A stretch of 45,922 bases of DNA from Gammaproteobacteria bacterium. Its GTDB lineage: Bacteria > Pseudomonadota > Gammaproteobacteria > Thiohalomonadales > Thiohalomonadaceae. Position numbers and translations under genes: made by a program. Positions 24,658 to 38,100 of this stretch are shown here, piece by piece (position 1 is the stretch's first letter; the number at the start of each line of letters is the position of its first letter). Under the pieces are notes generated by a model, which did no database searches, had not been told where the DNA came from, and saw only the letters and a program-made list of their open reading frames with translations. The stretch covers positions 1 through 45,922 of the forward strand of contig JANJXC010000067.1 of NCBI GenBank assembly GCA_024709225.1, written 5' to 3'.

Positions 24658-26355
24658 GTGGAGCTGACCGGTGCCGAAATCGTCGTCCGTTTTCTGCAAG
24701 ACGAGGGCGTCGAACATCTGTTCGGTTACCCGGGGGGTGCGGTCCTGCATATCTATGATGCCCTGTACAAGCAGGACAAGGTAAAGCACATCCTGGTACG
24801 CCATGAACAGGCCGCGACCCATGCCGCCGACGGCTATGCCCGCTCCACCGGCAAGCCCGGGGTGGTACTGGTGACCTCCGGTCCCGGCGCCACCAATGCC
24901 GTGACCGGCATCGCCACGGCCTATATGGATTCCATCCCCATGGTGGTGCTCACCGGCCAGGTGCCCACCAGCCTGATCGGCAACGACGCCTTCCAGGAGG
25001 TGGATGCCGTGGGCATCACCCGTCCCTGCGTCAAGCACAACTTCCTGGTGAAGGATGTCAAGGACCTGGCCAGCACCCTGAAGAAGGCCTTCTACATCGC
25101 CCAGACCGGCCGCCCCGGCCCGGTGGTGGTGGACATCCCCAAGGACGTCACCGCCAACCGCACCAAGTATGTGTTCCCCAAGACGGTGAGCATGCGCTCC
25201 TACAATCCGGTGGTGAAGGGCCATACCGGCCAGATCAAGCGTGCCGTGGGCATGATCATGGGCGCCAAGCGCCCGATGCTGTACACCGGTGGCGGCGTGG
25301 TGCTGAATGACGCCTCCAAGCAGCTGATCGAATTCGCCCGCCTGCTCGGTTATCCGGTGACCAACACCTCCATGGGCCTGGGCGGCTATCCGGCCAGCGA
25401 CAGGCAGTTCGTCGGCATGCTGGGCATGCACGGCACCTACGAGGCCAACATGGCGATGTCGCACTGCGACGTGCTGGTGGCCATCGGCGCCCGCTTCGAC
25501 GATCGCGTCACCGGCAACGTGCAGAAGTTCTGCCCGCACGCCAAGATCATCCACATCGACATCGACCCATCCTCCATCTCCAAGAACGTGAAGGTGGACG
25601 TGCCCATCGTCGGCAGCGTCGAGCACGTGCTCAAGGACATGCTCAAGCTGATCAAGGAGTCCGGCGAGGTGCCTGATGGCGATGCGCTGGCCAAGTGGTG
25701 GAAGCAGATCGACGAGTGGCGTGCCAAGGATTGCCTCAAGTACGACAAGAGTTCCGAGCTGATCAAGCCGCAGTACGTGCTGGAGACCCTGCACAAGATC
25801 ACCAAGGGCGACGCCTTCGTCTGTTCCGATGTGGGCCAGCACCAGATGTGGACCGCGCAGTTCTACAAGTTCGACAAGCCGCGCCGCTGGATCAACTCCG
25901 GCGGTCTCGGCACCATGGGGTTCGGCCTGCCGGCTGCGATGGGTGTGCAGTTTGCCCATCCCAAGGCCAATGTGGTGTGCGTCACCGGCGAAGGCTCGAT
26001 CCAGATGAACATCCAGGAGCTGTCCACCTGTCTGCAGTACGGCCTGCCCATCAAGATCATCTGCCTCAACAACCGTTTCCTCGGCATGGTGCGGCAGTGG
26101 CAGGAGTTCTTCTATGACCGGCGCTACTCGCATTCCTATATGGAGTCGCTGCCCGACTTCGTGAAGCTGGCCGAGGCCTATGGCCACGTCGGCATGCAGA
26201 TCGACAAGCCGGCAGACGTGGAGGCGGCCCTGAAGGAGGCCTTCACCAAGCACAAGAACCGTCTGGTGTTCATGAACTTCCTTACCGACCAGACGGAGAA
26301 TGTTTATCCCATGGTTCCGGCCGGCGCCGGCCTGGACGAAATGATCCTGGTGTAA
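24658..26355 (+). CDS. ilvB: Acetolactate synthase, large (catalytic) subunit
   Basis: A thiamine-diphosphate and FAD enzyme of 565 aa that condenses pyruvate with pyruvate or 2-oxobutyrate, the first shared step of Val/Leu/Ile synthesis. The catalytic Glu lies in [22 protein letters not shown]. The acetolactate-synthase quinone-site segment is [24 protein letters not shown]. The ThDP-binding motif is [30 protein letters not shown]. The length and sequence are of the IlvI/AHAS III-like proteobacterial type. It begins with GTG 24658 after GGGGGA. A promoter and possible attenuator lie upstream, and the regulatory subunit gene is 6 bases downstream. Confidence 0.95.
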   Translation: MELTGAEIVVRFLQDEGVEHLFGYPGGAVLHIYDALYKQDKVKHILVRHEQAATHAADGYARSTGKPGVVLVTSGPGATNAVTGIATAYMDSIPMVVLTGQVPTSLIGNDAFQEVDAVGITRPCVKHNFLVKDVKDLASTLKKAFYIAQTGRPGPVVVDIPKDVTANRTKYVFPKTVSMRSYNPVVKGHTGQIKRAVGMIMGAKRPMLYTGGGVVLNDASKQLIEFARLLGYPVTNTSMGLGGYPASDRQFVGMLGMHGTYEANMAMSHCDVLVAIGARFDDRVTGNVQKFCPHAKIIHIDIDPSSISKNVKVDVPIVGSVEHVLKDMLKLIKESGEVPDGDALAKWWKQIDEWRAKDCLKYDKSSELIKPQYVLETLHKITKGDAFVCSDVGQHQMWTAQFYKFDKPRRWINSGGLGTMGFGLPAAMGVQFAHPKANVVCVTGEGSIQMNIQELSTCLQYGLPIKIICLNNRFLGMVRQWQEFFYDRRYSHSYMESLPDFVKLAEAYGHVGMQIDKPADVEAALKEAFTKHKNRLVFMNFLTDQTENVYPMVPAGAGLDEMILV

Positions 26356-26361
26356 CTAGCG

Positions 26362-26856
26362 ATGCGGCACATCATCTCCATCCTGATTGAAAACGAGGCC
26401 GGTGCGCTGTCGCGCGTGGCCGGGCTGTTCTCTGCGCGCGGTTACAACATCGAGTCGCTCACCGTGGCGCCCACCGAAGATGCCTCGCTGTCGCGCATGA
26501 CCCTGGTGACGCGCGGTTCCGACGACATCGTCGAGCAGATCACCAAGCAGCTGAACAAGCTGGTGGACGTGGTCAAGCTGATGGATCTGACCGAAGGTCC
26601 GCACATCGAGCGCGAGATGATGCTGATCAAGGTGCGTGCCGTAGGCGGCGACCAGCGCGACGAGGTAAAGCGCATGGCCGACATCTTCCGTGGCCGCATC
26701 ATCGACGTCACCGACAGCACCTATACCATCGAGGTCACCGGCGACAGCACCAAGCTGGATGCCTTTATCCAGGCGCTGGACAAGGGCCTGATCCTGGAAA
26801 CCGTGCGCTCCGGCGTGATGGGCATTTCGCGCGGTGAAAAGGCCCTGCGAATTTAA
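26362..26856 (+). CDS. ilvN: Acetolactate synthase, small (regulatory) subunit
   Basis: A 164-aa ACT-domain protein (ACT about residues 3-75, beginning RHIISILIENEAGALSRVAGLFSARGYNIESLTVAPTED) that confers valine feedback control on the large subunit. The second half (MMLIKVRAVGGDQRDEVKRMADIFRGRIIDV) is the C-terminal domain of IlvH-type subunits. It is 6 bases downstream of ilvB. It is often called ilvH in the AHAS III system. It is followed immediately by an inverted heptad repeat. Confidence 0.95.
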   Translation: MRHIISILIENEAGALSRVAGLFSARGYNIESLTVAPTEDASLSRMTLVTRGSDDIVEQITKQLNKLVDVVKLMDLTEGPHIEREMMLIKVRAVGGDQRDEVKRMADIFRGRIIDVTDSTYTIEVTGDSTKLDAFIQALDKGLILETVRSGVMGISRGEKALRI

Positions 26857-26859
26857 AAA

Positions 26860-27968
<1,109 letters not shown>

Positions 27969-27993
27969 GGTTCTGGTCAGCGCGCAGTAACCG

Positions 27994-28025
27994 ACGGCCG
28001 GCTCCCTCAGGGGACCGGCCGTTTT
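27994..28025 (+). terminator. Rho-independent terminator after ilvC
   Basis: ACGGCCGG...CCGGCCGT arms extend into a stem of about 12 pairs with a one-base bulge and a 4-base loop, followed by TTTT. It merges at its end with the next heptad repeat. Confidence 0.85.
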
Positions 28026-28069
28026 CCATTTTCCGTGTTCCGGGAAACGGAAAACTGAAGGCTGAAAAC
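28021..28069. repeat. Inverted heptad element, NTTTTCC / GGAAAAC type
   Basis: The left arm (28021-28041) has three 7-base words of the N-T/G-T-T-T-C-C kind. The right arm (28043-28069) has one 6-base and three 7-base words of the reverse-complement kind (GGAAAAC, TGAAAAC). They are separated by a single base. It sits between the ilvC terminator and pssA. Confidence 0.7.
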
Positions 28070-28109
28070 ATTTTTTTTGGGTTAAACTGTCATTCCTGCG
28101 AGGAAAACC

Positions 28110-28880
28110 ATGACAGACGACACCACCCCCAAACGCCCGCGCGGCATCTATCTGCTGCCCAACCTGTTTACCACCGCCGCCCTGTTCGCCGGTTTCTATG
28201 CCATCGTGGCAGCGATGAACGGCCAGTATGTGGCGGCCCCCGTTGCCATCTTCATCGCCATGGTGCTGGACGGCCTCGATGGCCGCGTGGCGCGTATGAC
28301 CAATACCCAGAGCGCCTTCGGCGCCGAATACGACAGCCTGTCCGACATGGTCTCCTTCGGCCTGGCACCGGCCCTGGTGGTCTACTCCTGGGCGCTGGAG
28401 AGTCTCGGCAAGATGGGCTGGCTGGCCGCCTTCATCTATGCCGCCGCTGCGGCACTGCGCCTGGCACGCTTCAATACCCAGGTGCATGTGGCCGACAAGC
28501 GCTACTTCCAGGGGCTGGCCAGCCCCGCCGCCGCGGCCATCGTCGCCGGCCTGGTATGGGTCAGTCACGACCTGGGCGCAGCGGGAGAGACCATGCGCTG
28601 GGTGGCCTTCGTGCTGACCCTCGCCGCCGGTCTGCTGATGGTGAGCAACATCCGTTACCACAGTTTCAAGGGCCTGGACCTGCGCGGCAAGGTGCCCTTC
28701 GTCGCCATCCTCATCGTGGTCCTGGTCTATGTGACCATCACCATCGACCCGCCCAAGGTGCTGTTTGGCGTGTTCCTGCTCTACGCCCTGTCCGGCCCGG
28801 TGATGACCGTGTACCTGCGGCAGCGCAGGCGCCGCGGGCACCAGGGTGACGACGCCGGCACGCCGCCCGCCGACATTTGA
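28110..28880 (+). CDS. pssA: CDP-diacylglycerol-serine O-phosphatidyltransferase
   Basis: A 256-aa integral membrane enzyme making phosphatidylserine, the precursor of phosphatidylethanolamine. It is the polytopic, Bacillus-type PssA rather than the peripheral E. coli kind. The start YLLPNLFTTAALFAGFYAIV and the CDP-alcohol motif DGLDGRVARMTNTQSAFGAEYDSLSD are diagnostic. About eight hydrophobic segments follow. The position between ilvC and leuA is the common arrangement in proteobacteria. Confidence 0.93.
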   Translation: MTDDTTPKRPRGIYLLPNLFTTAALFAGFYAIVAAMNGQYVAAPVAIFIAMVLDGLDGRVARMTNTQSAFGAEYDSLSDMVSFGLAPALVVYSWALESLGKMGWLAAFIYAAAAALRLARFNTQVHVADKRYFQGLASPAAAAIVAGLVWVSHDLGAAGETMRWVAFVLTLAAGLLMVSNIRYHSFKGLDLRGKVPFVAILIVVLVYVTITIDPPKVLFGVFLLYALSGPVMTVYLRQRRRRGHQGDDAGTPPADI

Positions 28881-28898
28881 TTATCTGGATAGCCGACG

Positions 28899-30449
28899 AT
28901 GAAAGATTCCCTGATTATTTTCGACACCACCCTGCGCGACGGCGAGCAGAGCCCCGGCGCGTCCATGACCCGCGACGAGAAGGTGCGCATCGCCAAGGCG
29001 CTGGAGCGCATGGGCGTCAACGTCATCGAGGCGGGGTTCGCCATCGCCAGCCAGGGCGACTTCGAGTCGGTGCAGGCGGTGGCGCGCGCGGTGAAGGACA
29101 GCACGGTGTGTTCCCTGGCGCGCGCCCTGGACAAGGACATCGATCGCGCCGGCGAGGCGCTGAAGGAGGCTGCCTCCGGCCGCATCCACACCTTCATCGC
29201 CACCTCGCCGATCCACATGGAGCGCAAGCTGCGCATGAGCCCGGATCAGGTGGTGGAGCAGGCGGTGCACGCGGTGAAGCGGGCGCGCCAGTACACCGAC
29301 GATGTCGAGTTTTCCGCCGAGGACGCCGGCCGTTCCGACATCGCCTTCCTGTGCCGCATCTTCGAGGCCGTGATCAAGGCCGGTGCGCGCACCATCAACA
29401 TTCCTGACACCATCGGCTACAACGTGCCGCACCAGTTCGGTGAGCTGGTGCGCAAGGCCATCGCGGGCACGCCCAATGCCGACCAGGCGGTGTTCTCCGT
29501 GCACTGCCACAACGACCTCGGCCTGGCGGTGGCCAACTCGCTGACCTCGGTGATGAACGGCGCGCGCCAGGTGGAGTGCACCATCAACGGTCTGGGCGAG
29601 CGCGCCGGCAACGCCGCGCTGGAAGAGATCGTGATGGCGGTGCGTACGCGCCAGGACGTGTTCCCCTGCCGGGTGGAACACATCGACACCACCCAGATCG
29701 TGCCCACCTCGCGCCTGGTCGCCAGCATCACGGGTTTTGCGGTGCAGCCCAACAAGGCCATCGTCGGCGCCAACGCCTTCGCCCACGAATCGGGCATCCA
29801 TCAGGACGGCGTGCTCAAGCACCGCGAGACCTACGAAATCATGCGCGCCGAGGACGTGGGCTGGAGCGCCAACCGCATGGTGCTGGGCAAGCACTCCGGC
29901 CGCAACGCCTTCAAGAGCCGGCTGGCGGAGCTGGGTATCGAGTTCGAGTCGGACGAGGCGCTCAACGCCGCCTTCGCCCGTTTCAAGGAGCTGGCCGACA
30001 AGAAGCACGAAATCTTCGATGAGGATCTGCAGGCCCTGGTGACCGAGGCGGCCACCGAGAGCGATATCAACGAGCGCATCAAGCTGGTGTATCTGCACGT
30101 GTGCTGCGAGACCGGCGAGACCCCCGAGGCCTGCGTCACCCTGGCGGTGGACGGCGAGGAGCAGAAGCTGTGTGCGCAGGGCGGTGGCCCGGTGGATGCC
30201 ACCTTCAAGGCCATTGAGAGTGTGATCGACAGCGGCACCACCCTGCAGCTGTACTCGGTCAACAACATCACCAGCGGTACCGATGCCCAGGGCGAGGTCA
30301 CCGTGCGGCTGGAGAAGGGCGGCCGCATCGTCAACGGCCAGGGTGCCGATACCGACATCGTCATCGCCTCGGCCAAGGCCTATCTCAACGCCCTGAACAA
30401 GATCATGGCACCGCAGGATCGCGCCCACCCCCAGGTACCGACCGTCTGA
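28899..30449 (+). CDS. leuA: 2-Isopropylmalate synthase
   Basis: A 516-aa enzyme committing 2-oxoisovalerate and acetyl-CoA to leucine. The TIM-barrel starts with the metal and acyl site [18 protein letters not shown]; further motifs are [29 protein letters not shown] and the domain linker [15 protein letters not shown]. The C-terminal regulatory domain (about 390-516) that senses leucine is complete ([37 protein letters not shown]). It follows pssA by 18 bases and precedes the uracil-DNA glycosylase gene by 5. Confidence 0.97.
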   Translation: MKDSLIIFDTTLRDGEQSPGASMTRDEKVRIAKALERMGVNVIEAGFAIASQGDFESVQAVARAVKDSTVCSLARALDKDIDRAGEALKEAASGRIHTFIATSPIHMERKLRMSPDQVVEQAVHAVKRARQYTDDVEFSAEDAGRSDIAFLCRIFEAVIKAGARTINIPDTIGYNVPHQFGELVRKAIAGTPNADQAVFSVHCHNDLGLAVANSLTSVMNGARQVECTINGLGERAGNAALEEIVMAVRTRQDVFPCRVEHIDTTQIVPTSRLVASITGFAVQPNKAIVGANAFAHESGIHQDGVLKHRETYEIMRAEDVGWSANRMVLGKHSGRNAFKSRLAELGIEFESDEALNAAFARFKELADKKHEIFDEDLQALVTEAATESDINERIKLVYLHVCCETGETPEACVTLAVDGEEQKLCAQGGGPVDATFKAIESVIDSGTTLQLYSVNNITSGTDAQGEVTVRLEKGGRIVNGQGADTDIVIASAKAYLNALNKIMAPQDRAHPQVPTV

Positions 30450-30454
30450 CGGTT

Positions 30455-31192
30455 ATGGATACGCGGCGCCTGCAGTATCTCGAAGCCATGGGCATCCAGG
30501 CCTGGGTACGGCGCGATAGCGCCGCATCCGGGAGGGACGAGGCACGCGAGACGCATTCCGAGGAAAACATTCCCGCGCCCCTCGTACCTCGTGCCTCGTA
30601 CCTGGGTGATGCGAGGGATGGCATCGCAGCGCTGGACTGGACTGCGTTGCAGCAACGGGTGCAGAACTGTACCTTGTGCAGCGAGCTGGCCGCCTCGCGC
30701 ACCCAGACCGTATTCGGCGTCGGTGACCGCCAGGCGCAGTGGCTGGTGATCGGTGAGGCGCCGGGCGCCGATGAGGATGCGCAGGGCGAACCCTTCGTGG
30801 GCCGCGCCGGGCACCTACTCAACGCCATGCTGCTGGCCATCGGTCTGCAGCGCGAGCAGGTGTACATCGCCAACGTGCTCAAGTGCCGTCCGCCCAACAA
30901 CCGTGATCCGAAACCCGATGAGGCCGCCAACTGTGAGCCGTATCTGCAACGCCAAATCGCCTTGCTCCAGCCGCGCCTGATCCTTGTGGTGGGGCGCATC
31001 GCGGCGCAAAACTTGCTCAAGACCGACACACCCATCGGCAAGCTGCGCGGAGCCGTACACCTCTACGGCGATATTCCGCTGGTCGTCACCTATCACCCGG
31101 CCTATCTGCTGCGTTCGCCCGGCGAGAAACGCAAGGCGTGGGACGACCTGAGGCTGGCCGTGCATACCCTGCAACAGGGCGCCCGGGCATGA
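30455..31192 (+). CDS. Type 4 uracil-DNA glycosylase (Fe-S family)
   Basis: A 245-aa glycosylase that removes uracil from DNA. The four iron-sulfur cysteines are Cys72 and Cys75 (NCTLC), Cys144 (VLKCRPPNNR) and Cys160. The catalytic motif is GEAPGADEDAQGEPFVGRAG and the second DNA-contact motif is VTYHPAYLLR. The conserved N-terminal helix (MDTRRLQYLEAMGIQAWVRR) is joined to the core by a linker. Residues 28-50 of that linker are encoded by an inverted heptad repeat rather than by the Ala/Pro-rich linker usual in relatives. It starts 5 bases after leuA and overlaps rimI (ATGA). Confidence 0.92.
   Translation: MDTRRLQYLEAMGIQAWVRRDSAASGRDEARETHSEENIPAPLVPRASYLGDARDGIAALDWTALQQRVQNCTLCSELAASRTQTVFGVGDRQAQWLVIGEAPGADEDAQGEPFVGRAGHLLNAMLLAIGLQREQVYIANVLKCRPPNNRDPKPDEAANCEPYLQRQIALLQPRLILVVGRIAAQNLLKTDTPIGKLRGAVHLYGDIPLVVTYHPAYLLRSPGEKRKAWDDLRLAVHTLQQGARA
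30536..30603. repeat. Inverted heptad element inside the uracil-DNA glycosylase gene
   Basis: The right arm (30580-30603) has three and a half exact-register words CCTCGTR. The left arm (30536-30556) has three weaker reverse-complement words (NACGAGG type). The core is 23 bases. The element is read in frame without stop and codes for residues 28-50 of the glycosylase. Confidence 0.75.
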
Positions 31193-31653
31193 GCGCCCTG
31201 CTGCAACATCCGGCGCCGCACCTGCGTCCCATGCACGAGGAAGACGTGCCGGGCGTGATGGTGGTTGAGCTGCTCAACTATCCGTACCCGTGGACCGAGG
31301 GCATCATGCGCGACTGTCTGCGCGCCCGCTACAGTTGCTGGGTGTACGAGGCGGGTGACCGCGTGATCGGCTACGGCATCCTGTCGGCGGGGGCGGGGGA
31401 GGCGCACGTCCTGAATATTTCCGTGCATCCCGATTATCAGGGGCGCGGTCTGGGGCGTGAATTGATGGTGCATCTGCTCGACCGGGCCCGCGAATACGGC
31501 GCCGACACCGTCTTTCTCGAGGTGCGCCCGTCCAACCGGGCCGCCGTGCATCTGTACGAATCCATCGGCTTCAATCAGGCCGGCCTGCGTCGCGACTATT
31601 ATCCTGCCGCACGCGGTCGCGAGGACGCGCTGATCATGGCCTTGGCGCTGTAG
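31189..31653 (+). CDS. rimI: Ribosomal-protein-S18-alanine N-acetyltransferase
   Basis: A GNAT-family acetyltransferase of 154 aa. The acetyl-CoA-binding motif A is LNISVHPDYQGRGLGRELM; the C-terminal VRPSNRAAVHLYESIGFNQAGLRRDYYPAARGREDALIMAL is highly typical of RimI, which acetylates the N-terminal alanine of protein S18. It starts at 31189, overlapping the glycosylase stop (ATGA); a longer in-frame reading lies within that gene. Confidence 0.92.
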   Translation: MSALLQHPAPHLRPMHEEDVPGVMVVELLNYPYPWTEGIMRDCLRARYSCWVYEAGDRVIGYGILSAGAGEAHVLNISVHPDYQGRGLGRELMVHLLDRAREYGADTVFLEVRPSNRAAVHLYESIGFNQAGLRRDYYPAARGREDALIMALAL

Positions 31654-31741
31654 CGCCGGTTGTGACCGGTGAGGTGTTCGCCGTGATGAAGAACTGCCTC
31701 GCCCTGTCGCCTCACACCATACCTTCACAGGAGGAGTCATC

Positions 31742-33091
31742 ATGAGCTTCAGTGACGAGCTGGCCAGAAGCCTGCAACTGAACCGCATCACCCGGCGTCA
31801 GGCCCTGTGGCTGCTGGGTGCCGGCACCCTGGGGGCGGCCGGGGTGTCCCTGCAGGGCTGTGCCACCTCGCCGGTGACCGGCAAGAGCATCCTGGTCGGC
31901 ATGAGCGAGGCGCAGGAACGCCAGATCGATGCAGAGGTGTCGCCGCACCAGTTCTCCCAGGACATGGGGGCGATTCAGGACGGCGCCGTCAATGAGTACG
32001 TCAGTCGTATCGGCAACAGCCTCCACCAGCGCAGCCACCGGCCGCAGATGCCGTATTCCTACCGCGTGCTGAATGCCAACTACATCAATGCCTATACCTT
32101 TCCCGGCGGCGCCATGGGCGTGACGCGCGGCATCCTCACCGAGCTGGATGACGAGGCGGAGCTGGCTGCCCTGCTGGGTCACGAGATCGGCCATGTCAAC
32201 GCGCGCCATGCGGCGCAGCGCCAGGGCAAGGCGCTGGTGGCCCAGGTCGCCGTGGCCGGGGTCGCCATCGCCACCGCAGACTCCGAGTGGGGCGCGGTGG
32301 CCGGTCTCGGCGGCACCATCGGTGCCAGTGCGCTGCTGGCGAGTTATTCACGCGACAACGAGCGCGAGGCCGACGCCCTGGGGCAGGAGTACATGGTGCG
32401 CGGCGGCTATCCCGCCAGCGGCATGGTGCGCCTGCATCAGCTGTTGGTGGAGCAGGAAAAACACGAGCCCAGCCTGCTGGAAACCATGTTCTCCTCCCAT
32501 CCCATGAGCAGCGAGCGGCGCAATACGGCGCAGGAGCTGGCCAACACACGCTATGCAGGCAGCCAGCGGGCCGATCCGCAGCGCGAGCGCTTCATGGACA
32601 GCACGGCCAGCCTGCGCCGCATCAAGCCCACCATCGATGATTGCCAGCAGGGCGAGAAGGCGCTGGCGGCCAAGGATTATCAGCAGGCCGAGGGGCATTT
32701 CCAGTCGGCGCTGAGGCGCACCCCGGATGACTATGCCGCCAACCTGCGCATGGCGCAGTGCCTGCAGGCGCAGAACAAAAAACAGGAGGCGCGCGCCTAC
32801 GCCGACAAGGCCACGGAGGTGTATCCGCAGGAGGCACAGGCACACAAGCTGCGCGGCGTGCTGTCGCTGAGCATGCGCCGGCCCGATGCCGCCTACGAGT
32901 CCCTGGATCAGTTCGACCGTCTGCTGCCCGGCGACCCGGGGGTGACCTTCCTCAAGGGCGTCGCCCTGGAGGGGACGGGTGACAAGCAGCGCGCCGCGCA
33001 GCAGTACCGCTCCTATCTGGGCATGACGCAACAGGGCGATGCCGCCAGGTATGCGGCCGATCGCCTGAAGCGCTGGGGTTACACCCGCTAG
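31742..33091 (+). CDS. Tat-exported M48 metalloprotease lipoprotein with TPR repeats
   Basis: A 449-aa zinc protease of the BepA/YfgC-like group. The HExxH motif is HEIGH (147-151), followed by the downstream glutamate in [12 protein letters not shown]. The C-terminal half (about 300-430) has TPR-like repeats ([47 protein letters not shown]). The N-terminus carries a twin-arginine motif ([12 protein letters not shown], Arg18-Arg19) and a lipobox (VSLQGC, Cys40), suggesting Tat export and lipidation. Its job is probably quality control of outer-membrane proteins. A strong AGGAGG precedes the ATG. It stands between rimI and prfC. Confidence 0.9.
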   Translation: MSFSDELARSLQLNRITRRQALWLLGAGTLGAAGVSLQGCATSPVTGKSILVGMSEAQERQIDAEVSPHQFSQDMGAIQDGAVNEYVSRIGNSLHQRSHRPQMPYSYRVLNANYINAYTFPGGAMGVTRGILTELDDEAELAALLGHEIGHVNARHAAQRQGKALVAQVAVAGVAIATADSEWGAVAGLGGTIGASALLASYSRDNEREADALGQEYMVRGGYPASGMVRLHQLLVEQEKHEPSLLETMFSSHPMSSERRNTAQELANTRYAGSQRADPQRERFMDSTASLRRIKPTIDDCQQGEKALAAKDYQQAEGHFQSALRRTPDDYAANLRMAQCLQAQNKKQEARAYADKATEVYPQEAQAHKLRGVLSLSMRRPDAAYESLDQFDRLLPGDPGVTFLKGVALEGTGDKQRAAQQYRSYLGMTQQGDAARYAADRLKRWGYTR

Positions 33092-33148
33092 CCCGTGGCC
33101 GGCGCCACACGCCTGAAACCGCCCCGCCCACGGGCGGCCCGAATCGGT

Positions 33149-33154
33149 TAAAAT
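33149..33154 (+). promoter_or_regulatory. Possible -10 box of prfC
   Basis: TAAAAT, 29 bases upstream of the prfC ATG, matches five of six consensus bases. No convincing -35 is visible in the GC-rich region before it. The same gap has a GC-rich hairpin (about 33120-33140) without a T-run. Confidence 0.3.
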
Positions 33155-33183
33155 GGCGCCCTTTTGCGGCCATTGCGATTCCC

Positions 33184-34764
<1,581 letters not shown>

Positions 34765-34774
34765 ACATCATTGT

Positions 34775-34895
34775 CGCAGAGACGCAGAGACGCAGAGACG
34801 CAGAGTTTGTCAATTGACTTGTCCATGAATATTGCTCCACCCGTAATGGGCTGCATGCGCAACTCAATATCTCAGCGCCTCCGCGTCTCTGCGCC
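34775..34895. repeat. Inverted octad element, CGCAGAGA family (copy 2)
   Basis: The left arm (34775-34805) has four perfect 8-base words, CGCAGAGA, the last cut by one base. The right arm (34874-34895) is the reverse complement of the same words with small changes. They enclose a 68-base AT-richer core. It belongs to the same family as 21236-21285. It fills the gap between prfC and murI and ends 18 bases before the murI start. Confidence 0.85.
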
Positions 34896-34913
34896 AGGCA
34901 GGTTTTATTCCTG

Positions 34914-35708
34914 ATGCCTTCTAATAGGGATTTCATCGGCGTGTTCGATTCCGGGGTGGGCGGCCTGTCGGTGCTGCGCGCCATCCGTGAGCTGCTCCCG
35001 GCGGAAAACCTGCTCTACATCGCCGACTCCGCCCATGCCCCCTATGGCGACCTGACCCCCGAACGCATCCGCGAACGTTCTGAACACATTACCCGCCACC
35101 TGGTGGAGCACGGCGCCAAGGCGGTGGTGGTGGCCTGCAATACCGCGACCGCCATCGCGGTGGAGCATCTGCGCACGCTCTATTCGCTGCCCATCGTCGC
35201 CATCGAGCCGGCGGTCAAGCCCGCGGTGCATCGCACCGCCACCGGCACCGTCGGGGTACTCGCCACCAGCGCCACCCTCGCCAGCCCGCGTTATGCCGCG
35301 CTGCTCGCCCGCTACGGTGACCGTGCCAGGGTGGTGGCGCAGGCCTGTCCCGGCCTGGTCGAACGCATCGAGCAGGGCGACTGGGACAGCACCGACACCC
35401 GCCGTCTGTTGCAGGGCTATATCACCCCGTTGCTCAGCGCCGGCGCCGATCAGCTGGTGCTGGGCTGCACCCACTATCCCTTTCTGCGCGGGCTCATCGA
35501 GGAGATCGTCGGGCCGGCCGTGGAGGTTCTGGAAACCGGCCCTGCCGTGGCGGCGGAGCTGCGCCGGCGTCTCGCCGCTGGCGCCCTGCTGGCCGCGCCG
35601 GGGCGGGGGGAGGTGCGCTTTCTCACCTCCGGCGCCCCGGAACGGGTGGCCCCGGTGCTGGTGCGCTTGTGGCGGGAGCCGGTGCAGCTGGAAGTCTGGT
35701 CGGGCTAA
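34914..35708 (+). CDS. murI: Glutamate racemase
   Basis: A 264-aa enzyme that makes D-glutamate for peptidoglycan. Both catalytic cysteines are visible: VVVACNTATAIAVEHLR and LVLGCTHYPFLRG. The N-terminus IGVFDSGVGGLSVLRAIRELLPAENLLYIADSAHAPYG is typical. The length is normal. Its leader consists mainly of the right arm of the octad repeat, so expression may depend on it. Confidence 0.96.
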   Translation: MPSNRDFIGVFDSGVGGLSVLRAIRELLPAENLLYIADSAHAPYGDLTPERIRERSEHITRHLVEHGAKAVVVACNTATAIAVEHLRTLYSLPIVAIEPAVKPAVHRTATGTVGVLATSATLASPRYAALLARYGDRARVVAQACPGLVERIEQGDWDSTDTRRLLQGYITPLLSAGADQLVLGCTHYPFLRGLIEEIVGPAVEVLETGPAVAAELRRRLAAGALLAAPGRGEVRFLTSGAPERVAPVLVRLWREPVQLEVWSG

Positions 35709-35744
35709 TCCGCGGCCGGTCCCCGTCGCGGACGTGTTTTGCGT

Positions 35745-35750
35745 TAGAAT
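35745..35750 (+). promoter_or_regulatory. Possible -10 box of parE
   Basis: TAGAAT, 75 bases before the parE start, is the same word seen before the arsC-like gene. No good -35 is present. The leader between it and parE is AT-rich near the start codon, which lacks a clear Shine-Dalgarno. Confidence 0.35.
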
Positions 35751-35825
35751 CCCTTCACTTTGCCCCCGCGCAGCCATCGCCGCGGGCAGCATCTCATGAT
35801 AATAAACATTAGAAATTAATAACTT

Positions 35826-37715
<1,890 letters not shown>

Positions 37716-37719
37716 GGCA

Positions 37720-38082
37720 ATGAAACATCTGGTACTTGTCGCCCACGGCAGCCGCCGCGAGGCCTCCAACGAGGAGGTGCGCAAGATCGCCGCGCGTCTC
37801 AAGACGCTGGCCGGTGCGCGTTATGCCGACGTCACCGCCGCCTTTCTCGAACTGGCCGAGCCGAGCATTCCCGGCGCCATCCAGTGCTGCATCGAGCGCG
37901 GCGCACAGGAGGTGGTGGTGTTGCCCTATTTTCTGTCGCAGGGGCGCCACGTGGTGACGGATATCCCAGAACAGGTACAGCCCAAACAGGCGGAGCATCC
38001 GCAGGTGCGGATCACCATTGCGCCGTATCTGGGCGCGGCGGAGGAGGGCATCGCCGCCATCCTGCTGCAACTGGCGCAATAA
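37720..38082 (+). CDS. CbiX/SirB-type sirohydrochlorin chelatase-like protein
   Basis: A 120-aa single-domain chelatase of the CbiX short type. The metal-site histidines are in VLVAHGSRREASNEEV (His9) and YFLSQGRHVVTDIPE. Short members insert Co or Fe into sirohydrochlorin as dimers. It starts 4 bases after the parE stop, has a GAGG Shine-Dalgarno within the parE end, and lies 18 bases before parC. It is therefore probably co-transcribed with topoisomerase IV genes, an odd location for a tetrapyrrole enzyme. No siroheme or cobalamin gene is near. Confidence 0.88.
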   Translation: MKHLVLVAHGSRREASNEEVRKIAARLKTLAGARYADVTAAFLELAEPSIPGAIQCCIERGAQEVVVLPYFLSQGRHVVTDIPEQVQPKQAEHPQVRITIAPYLGAAEEGIAAILLQLAQ

Positions 38083-38100
38083 GAATATTGAGCAAACGTC

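Noticed and set aside
24476..24667. Leader peptide for ilvB attenuation (reading with LLTL)
   Set aside because: The reading has no stop before the hairpin and runs into ilvB, and it mostly precedes the probable transcription start.
24490..26253. 587-codon minus-strand ORF opposite ilvB
   Set aside because: Shadow of the acetolactate synthase gene; His/Gly/Val-rich and unlike any family.
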